From assembly GCF_000497045.1 (NCBI RefSeq), contig NW_015961956.1, positions 414,707 to 478,706 on the forward strand: a stretch of 64,000 bases of DNA, read 5' to 3'. Below the pieces are notes generated by a model, which saw only the letters and a list, made by a program, of their open reading frames with translations, made no database searches and was not told the DNA's origin. A program made the position numbers and the translations under genes. Positions 58,012 to 64,000 of this stretch are shown one piece after another. Position 1 is the stretch's first letter, and each line of letters starts with the position of its first letter. The stretch comes from Kalmanozyma brasiliensis GHG001. Taxonomy: Eukaryota; Basidiomycota; Ustilaginomycetes; Ustilaginales.

Positions 58012-61000
58012 CTCCACGCCATCTAAAGCGCCTCTCGCTATGTTCTCCCACCCTGCCCACATCGGCGACGCCGCATAGCCCCGACGCATCCGACCTCTTC
58101 AGCCCAGGAGTTAGGTCCGTCAGTGGCGGTCAAGAGACTGCTACACGGGCGAGTCGATCTGTGTCATCCGATTCGTCCTCCTCCTCGGACCGGCATTCAT
58201 CGCAGGGAGCAGATGGTCTCGGCGTGTCCTTGGCTTCATCACACGACTTTCGACTCAGTCGCGCAAAAAGGGCTTTCCGGCACATGCGCACTCACTCGGC
58301 CAACTCCACCGCCAGCTTTGCCTCTCATGCGTCTGGATCGCGGCAGCCCTCAGCAGAGATCGCAGAGGAGGACGAATCATCCATGTCCAGCCCAGCGTCC
58401 CAGCGCACTCGGGCGGCGTCTGCGACAATGGCGACAAGCTCGCCCAACCAATCACGCGTGAGATCCGACTCAGATGCAGCATCCATCCTCACAGCTGACG
58501 ACAGTATGTCGACCTCCATGCTCTCCGCCGTGGACGCTGCCGGTATGGATCAGATCGAAAACAGCGTGCGACAGTCTAAAACAATAGAAGACTTCACCAA
58601 TATCATCAGCGAGTTCCGCATGAACCGCCACACTCTCTATCCCGACTCCCTCGCAGGCTCCCTCGCCCAAAGCGTCGACACCATTCCAGCCAGCAACAGC
58701 CATCACAGTCTCGACCAACGCAGCGAAGCAGGAGAAACCGTCCGATGCACGTGCTGCTGCAGCAAGGAGGACTGTCCACGTGCTCTCCGCGCTCGCCAGG
58801 AGTGGCGCGATCTGGAAGCTGATCTCCGTCTCAGCGCAGAGATTGGCCAAGCGCTGCTCAAACGCCACGACGCCATGCAGGCAAAGCTACAGAAGCAAGC
58901 AGAAGAATACATGCAACAACGCGACGGTCTCATGACTAGACTCACCAAGAGCTACAAAGAGACCTCTGCTCTCGAGCGCGAGCTGGCACAATCCAACTTG
59001 AACTTAGAGGCAGGCGACAGTAGCAATCGCGCCCTTTTGCACGAGCTCGACGAATCCCGCACTCAGCTCAACAAACTCAAGGCAAGCCAAACCCGACTCA
59101 GCGGAGCCGACGAGAAAGCCAATTCGCTCCAACGTGAGCTCGACGATCTGAAGCAAGAGCTTGCCGCCGAGCGTAAACGATCAGCAGCAGCCGAAGCGAG
59201 GTCGAAGAAGCTCGAACTCAAATCTGCCCAGCTCAAAGATGCTCTTCACAGTGCGCGCAAGCAAACAAGTGCGGACGCAACGACCGCCAACCGCCCCGTG
59301 TTCGATGACGACGCACTTCAGTCGGCAAGAGACCGACTCACTCGTGGTCTACGACACCAGCGCGGTCTATCCATGGCGTCCGACACCTCCACTGCCAGTG
59401 ACGACGCGGATCAGATGCAGGCCATCGAGGCCCTTGTCCGTGACAACGAAGCTCTGCGTAACGACAACGGCAAGCTCAGGTCTTTGGTCGACACATGCAA
59501 CGAAGAGCTAGACACGCTGCGCAGCTCGGTCAATAACGCAATCACCATGGTCGCGTCCCCTGCCCCAGACCTTGCGGGCTTCGAGTTCCCACAAGGCCCA
59601 GGCGCATCTGATTCGCAGACCCACACAGCGGCTGAGATGCTGCCGACACTCTCGCAGGAGGTCCAGCAAAGCGTAGACAGCAGCAGCGCAGATGCTCGAC
59701 GCGCTTCTATTCAGCCGACGAGCTCCTTCACGATCCCTGCCACGTCGTCGTCGCCAGCGACATCTTCGGCGATCCACAACGTTGTAACCACTCGTGCTGA
59801 GTCGCTGACAGGCACTGTGGATAGCAGCACAACAAGCCAACCACCGGAATCCTCTTCTTTCGCCCCAAGCTCGCGCTCCAGTGAGACCAGTCGAGATACG
59901 GAAAAGCAGACAAGCGACTTCCTGCAGTTCGATCCTGCTCGTCGCGAGAGCCGCACCGCTCAATTGAGCACCCTTCTCGACTACGTCAATCGTCTCTTCA
60001 CTCGTCTCTCCACGGCAGACGTCGACACGCTCTCGCGTCGTCTGCAGAGACAGAATCTGGCAGGCGATGCAGGCCACTTGGCCAAAACCACGGTCAACTC
60101 CATCCTTCGCGACGTCGACGGCTTGCGCGACCATTTCCGCAAGCTCATCGAAGCAGAAGCTCGCAACAATGCTCGCGACGACAACTCTGCTCATTCCAAG
60201 GAGTTCGCTCAAGAGAGCCTCGTCGCCCGCAAGGAGTTCTTCGCGCTGCTCAAGGCATTCCGTGACATTCTGTGCGAGCTCGCCAAGCTACGACTGTGCA
60301 TCAACGACATTCACCTCAATCCGGGGCAGGCAGCCAAACTTCTTCACGAGCATCTTGGGGCAAACACGGCAGAGGACAAAGGATTGATTCCCATCCCGTC
60401 TGCGGTCAATTGGCTGGGCAAGATCCTGCTCGGCGGACCGAGCATCGTGCCAACCGCGACCTCGCCGGGCAGCAGCAGCACCTCTGGAGCGTCGCTCGCG
60501 GTGCCAGACAACACAGGGACAACGGGAGGCAAAGGAAGCCGACCAACGCCAGGCAGGTCCGTCTCGGGCAACTATGCGAGCCGCCTCGCACCCAGAGCTT
60601 CCCCTGCGGTCGTCTCGTCTACCCTCGCCGTCGAGGTGAAAGGTGCGCATGCTTCTGCAGCAGAGCCGAATGCATCGCCTCGAGGTCTGATCAACGGTGG
60701 CCTTCGAGCCGGACCTCGACCTCAGCCTGGGCGATCGCAGGTCTCGCTCACACGCATGCAGTCGCGCAACCTGTCTGGCCTGTTCGCCGGAAGCCTGGCT
60801 CCTTCACCTGCCGGTCTGGATGCTGCTCGAGGCCCATCTGCCAAGCTGGGTGGTGGGCTAGCGCAGACAAGTCTGCTCAGACCCAAGGGCGACGCCTCCA
60901 GGACGACTCCAGCCTGGCAACGACCGCTGTCTCGCATTGTCGACGACGATGAGATCAGCATCCACCGTGGCCGGGCTATCCGTCAACAGGTCTTCGACGA

Positions 61001-61664
61001 CAGTGGCGATGAGGGATCCGACGACGAGATGAATGGCAGTGGCAACCTGCTCGACCGCGCTTTGCGACCTCGTGGCCTCAGCGACAGCTCGATTCGCAGC
61101 ACCTTTGTCGACTTGGCAGATGGCATCGGAGCCGGATCGATCCCGCCCGCCTTGAACAGGATCCGGCCTGCTCCCATTTCGCGCGTCATTACACCAGCGA
61201 CATTGTCGCTGCATTCAGCCCCAAGTGCATCCGCTGTCTCCTCCACTCTGGACGCGGATCAGGACAGGCGTAGCGCTGACGGCCATGCATCGCCGTCCAT
61301 GGCCTCAGACAAGTCCGGCAGCCTTACTCCCGGAGCTGTTGGCCCATCCAGCTCCTTCTTCAGCCGATCCGAAAAGGTCCTATCTTTCCTCAGCGGAGGA
61401 GTGGTCGGTTCCAGTGCACCCATTCAGCCCAGCAGCGCAGCAGCCAGTACCGGCGGCCCGACCTTGCGTCAGACGCCGTCGATGGCTGCTCTCAACAAGG
61501 CAGCAGCTCGCGCCGCATCGTCACAGGATCTCTCCGTCTCGCCGCGCAACGCTCCTCCGTCTCCTGCACCTTCTGCCGATACGCGGACACAGACCGGTCT
61601 CGGCCTCGGCTTGCCATCACGTCTCACCCTCGGAGGCGGCGGTGGCAGTCGCGCTGGCTTCTGA
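58012..61664 (+). CDS. Large coiled-coil protein of unknown function (5' end unresolved)
   Basis: The frame from a splice acceptor (TTTCAG before 58012) to the stop encodes about 1217 residues. Its first in-frame ATG is at 58284, yet the sequence before that (PRHLKRLSLCSP, then Ser-rich) is clearly coding, so an upstream exon carrying the start must exist. A Cys-rich motif (CTCCCSKEDCPR, nt about 58746-58782) precedes a long coiled coil (nt about 58795-59270, starting QEWRDLEADLRLSAEIGQAL and LLKRHDAMQAKLQKQAEEYM). A second helical block lies at nt about 59960-60350 (LLDYVNRLFTRLSTADVDTL, then ALLKAFRDILCELAKLRL). The rest is disordered and Ser-rich, ending GGGGGSRAGF. This layout suits a cytoskeletal or scaffold protein; I recognise no family. 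Confidence 0.7.
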
Positions 61665-61942
61665 TATCTTCACTCATTTTTCATTGCCTAGACGCTCTTT
61701 GTACAATACCCACGACTCCAAGCTTGTGCGCATAGACATTCCTTCATACCCACAATCCTTTGCTAGCAACTGATCGAGCCTTCGTCACGGAGCAGTGAAA
61801 AGCCATGAGGGTCGTCTGCGTTCGGGTTGCGTCGGCTAATTTACCAAAAGATGCGCAGGGTGCACACCTGGACCTCGCGTCTGCCTTCCCTACGAAAAGT
61901 GTTGCTCCTTCGCAGCGAACACCAGCTCTGCCTGCAACCATC

Positions 61943-62626
61943 ATGTTCAGCGTGCTCAGGATTTCAGATCCGAGCCTGAGCGCATCTCAGCAATCTGACT
62001 ATGCACAAAAGTACACCGACCTGCGCATCACGGCGCTCGAACGCTCCCCCCACGCCTTTTCGACTACGGTTGCGATCGAGTCGCAGCTCAACACATCGCA
62101 GCGACTAGCACGCCTCCGCGAGCCGCAAAAGACCATCTTTGTCTGCATTAGCGACGCCACGGGCGACTGGGTGGGACAGGTGACGCTCATTGGCCCCATG
62201 ACACGATCAGAGTACGATGCTTCGTTCCAAATCCTGCCCGGCACGCAGAGCGCCCAGTCTCCTTCGCTCGATGACGACCCGAACGGCGCATACTGGCACA
62301 TGACCGCGCTCTACGTCGACGATAGGATACGTGGTCGCGGTCTCGCCCGCCTGCTCTGCGACAAGTGCTTCGACTACATCGGCACCGGTCAGCTGCGCAT
62401 CCTCATCAAGCCCGACAACACAGCGGTCATTGAGATGTACAAATACATGGGATTCGAGGTGCTCGATGCCAAGACGACGCTGTTAGAGGCGATCCACGCG
62501 AGTCGGGACAGCTTCGATAGGGTGCCGGAAGACGCCAAGACAGATCCGGCGTACACAACACGGTCGGGCATTGTCATGATCAAACGGCTGCAGAGTTCAT
62601 CACAGGCAAGCTGTGAAAAACAGTAG
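61943..62626 (+). CDS. GNAT-family N-acetyltransferase
   Basis: I chose the ATG at 61943 (MFSVLRISDPSLSASQQSDY), which gives 227 residues; an in-frame ATG at 61805 would add 46 residues that look like leader. The GNAT fold is visible: the N-terminal helix with LRITALERSPHAFSTT, then IFVCISDATGDWVGQVTLIG, and motif A in YVDDRIRGRGLARLLCDKCF, where R-G-R-G-L-A is the acetyl-CoA pyrophosphate loop. Motif B follows (LRILIKPDNTAVIEMYKYMG, then FEVL). The substrate is unknown; the class is close to general small-molecule or protein acetyltransferases found widely in fungi. The stop lies 105 nt from the end of the convergent secreted-protein gene. Confidence 0.88.
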   Translation: MFSVLRISDPSLSASQQSDYAQKYTDLRITALERSPHAFSTTVAIESQLNTSQRLARLREPQKTIFVCISDATGDWVGQVTLIGPMTRSEYDASFQILPGTQSAQSPSLDDDPNGAYWHMTALYVDDRIRGRGLARLLCDKCFDYIGTGQLRILIKPDNTAVIEMYKYMGFEVLDAKTTLLEAIHASRDSFDRVPEDAKTDPAYTTRSGIVMIKRLQSSSQASCEKQ

Positions 62627-62730
62627 AGCCATCTTGTTTCGTTCGACTAACGAGGTTCTTTACCGTCAGCGCAGTCACACAATTGACCCATTACCGGGTG
62701 AGTGATGCGCGACCGCCGCGACCCTATCAA

Positions 62731-63276
62731 TCAAACCATTGCAACGATGGGGACCAAGACCAGAGGCACTGCAGCCATCGATGCAGCAAGACGGTGGCCT
62801 GAGTTTGCGCTTCCTCCAGAAGTCGGTGCAGGGGCGACGGCGGTAGACGCGGCGACGGAGACCGAGCTGAGCGCCGAGCTGAGCGCACTCGTAGACGTGG
62901 CCGACATGCTCATTGTTGAAGTGCTCGACATCGAGCTTGTGGAAGACATGCCGCTCATGCTGCTGGTCGAATTGCTGGACACCGCAAAGCCGCACCTCTG
63001 GGCGAGCTCGAAAGCTTCGTTGTCGTCGTCGTCCTCGCCATTGGATCGAATGCAGCTGGCGCAAGCTGGGAGCAGAGTCGACGCGTCCATCGAGCTGCAA
63101 ACACATGCGACATAGGCGCCGTCGTCGTTGGTGGTGTCATCGCACCTGTTGGTCGTTGCAACCAGCGGCGTGCATTGCGCGGCGCAAGCGGCTGGGAAGT
63201 CGTCCGATTCAATCTCATCTTGCGCCTTTACAGCGACGGCAATGATGGCAGCGAGAAGCAGGAAGTTGATCTTCAT
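62731..63276 (-). CDS. Subtelomeric cysteine-rich secreted protein, probably GPI-anchored, CFEM-like
   Basis: The ATG at 63276 gives 181 residues; the frame continues upstream, but the signal peptide starts here (MKINFLLLAAIIAVAVKAQ). Residues about 28-95 hold eight cysteines (AACAAQC, NRC, ACVC, PACASC, QRC), the number found in CFEM domains, with a C-x-C in the middle and an acidic loop (GEDDDDNE). The exact CFEM spacing is not a clean match. A Ser/Thr/Met-rich stalk follows (about 100-150), then a small-residue site (SGGSANSG) and a hydrophobic end (AASMAAVPLVLVPIVAMV), the layout of a GPI-anchored wall protein. CFEM proteins take part in haem uptake, adhesion or host interaction. The gene points inward, starting about 620 nt from the telomere repeats. 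Confidence 0.75.
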   Translation of the reverse strand: MKINFLLLAAIIAVAVKAQDEIESDDFPAACAAQCTPLVATTNRCDDTTNDDGAYVACVCSSMDASTLLPACASCIRSNGEDDDDNEAFELAQRCGFAVSSNSTSSMSGMSSTSSMSSTSTMSMSATSTSALSSALSSVSVAASTAVAPAPTSGGSANSGHRLAASMAAVPLVLVPIVAMV

Positions 63277-63895
63277 CTTGGGAGTAATGCGGCGAGTGTT
63301 CGAGGAGAAGCGAGTCGAGGCTGTTTTTGGGGGGATGGTGGAGACTGGTCGGCGCACCTTGTCTTATATGCAGAGTGACCTGTTCGATGCAGAAGCAGCG
63401 ACGTTTGCTGCAATAGTTGCTTGCGGGGTCTCAGTCCTGCGGAGAGGAAGAGTTGCATGGTCGAGGATGCCAAGCTCGGTACACAGCCGGTCGAACGCCC
63501 TGCCTTGCACCCCGCAATCACATGGCAGACGCCGTCTCTGAGATTGCGCTCCTTTCATGCCTCGAGACGGCCATGCTTTGGCCACGTTCTGCGACCGCGA
63601 CGTCCAGATCTCGGCTCGACGTCAGTGTTGGATGAAGCGTCGCACTCCGATGCATGGTCGACGACTGATGCGGTCATCCGCCAAGCCATGCTGTGCGGGT
63701 TTCACGCAAACGCTCTATTGAGCGCGTGCCAAGCTTCTGGGCGAACATAGCTTTCAGTCGCGCGGCAGTGCGGGGTCTTCTGTCGTGCTTCCAACCGAGA
63801 ATCAGGCTCTCGTACCTTATTTTGCATGAGATCTGTCGGGATGTATGCATCTCGCAGTACACAGCAATGGCGACGGGGATCCAGCTTTGCAATGC
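63277..63895. other. Subtelomeric spacer between the secreted-protein gene and the telomere
   Basis: Only about 0.6 kb separates the last gene from the telomere. An open frame (about 63693-63899, plus) looks mildly protein-like and its stop codon is formed by the first telomere unit. No helicase-like subtelomere gene and no repeat block are seen. Confidence 0.55.
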
Positions 63896-64000
63896 TTAGG
63901 GTTAGGGTTAGGGTTAGGGTTAGGGTTAGGGTTAGGGTTAGGGTTAGGGTTAGGGTTAGGGTTAGGGTTAGGGTTAGGGTTAGGGTTAGGGTTAGGGTTA
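63896..64000 (+). repeat. Telomere, (TTAGGG)n
   Basis: Seventeen full TTAGGG units and the first three bases of another run to the end of the window without a variant unit. The G-rich strand reads 5' to 3' outward, so this is a true right-hand chromosome end and not an internal patch. Confidence 0.98.

Noticed and set aside
63277..63895. Subtelomeric RecQ-type helicase gene, as known from Ustilago chromosome ends
   Set aside because: No helicase motif (DEAH/DEAD box, Walker A) occurs in any frame before the telomere.
1..64000. Transposons, rRNA genes, CRISPR arrays, secondary-metabolite core enzymes (PKS, NRPS)
   Set aside because: No transposase or reverse-transcriptase motif, long terminal repeat, rRNA sequence, spaced direct-repeat array, ketosynthase or adenylation motif was seen.

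Overview
The window is the right-hand end of a fungal chromosome. It closes with about 17.5 tandem TTAGGG units (63896-64000) running off the edge. Long, mostly intron-poor genes, short GT-AG introns (about 70-220 nt), NAD- and mitochondrion-related housekeeping genes, a Zn2Cys6 regulator, and Ser/Ala/Pro-rich low-complexity proteins point to a basidiomycete, most likely a smut (Ustilaginaceae). The species cannot be fixed from sequence reading alone.

Left third (1-24.4 kb): a basic, low-complexity protein with a BTB-like C-terminus, probably cut by the window edge; a VWA8-type mitochondrial AAA/VWA protein; an intron-containing tRNA-Tyr; a PAS-like protein; a 4-kb gene-poor stretch; a stand-alone response-regulator receiver; a three-exon VTC1 (polyphosphate polymerase subunit); a DUF3429/TMEM69-like mitochondrial protein; a tiny three-exon COX14-like gene; a degraded sugar-transporter fragment; and a mitochondrial PPR protein.

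Middle (24.8-41.9 kb): NDUFA8 (complex I), then a divergently transcribed pair, a three-exon isopropylmalate-dehydrogenase-family enzyme and a semialdehyde-dehydrogenase-like enzyme, both departing from family consensus. A Zn2Cys6 transcription factor, an acidic unknown protein, a sugar MFS transporter, an SMP-30/gluconolactonase-family lactonase and a glycosylated secreted protein follow. Taken together, 25.7-40.3 kb could be a small catabolic gene neighbourhood; this is a hypothesis.

Right third (42-64 kb): a large serine-rich unknown; BNA1 (NAD synthesis); DID2/CHMP1 (ESCRT-III); U1 snRNP C; a PROPPIN (autophagy/phosphoinositide binding) with very large insertions; canonical mitochondrial succinate-semialdehyde dehydrogenase; a small three-exon unknown; TAM41 (mitochondrial CDP-DAG synthase); a large coiled-coil protein; a GNAT acetyltransferase; and a cysteine-rich, probably GPI-anchored secreted protein about 0.6 kb from the telomere. 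No transposon, rRNA cluster, CRISPR array or subtelomeric helicase gene was seen. Eight genes were rebuilt from exons by joining GT-AG introns (VTC1, COX14-like, NDUFA8, the IPMDH-like and ALDH-like genes, the sugar transporter, BNA1, U1-C), plus the unknown at 54.7 kb; all keep the reading frame.
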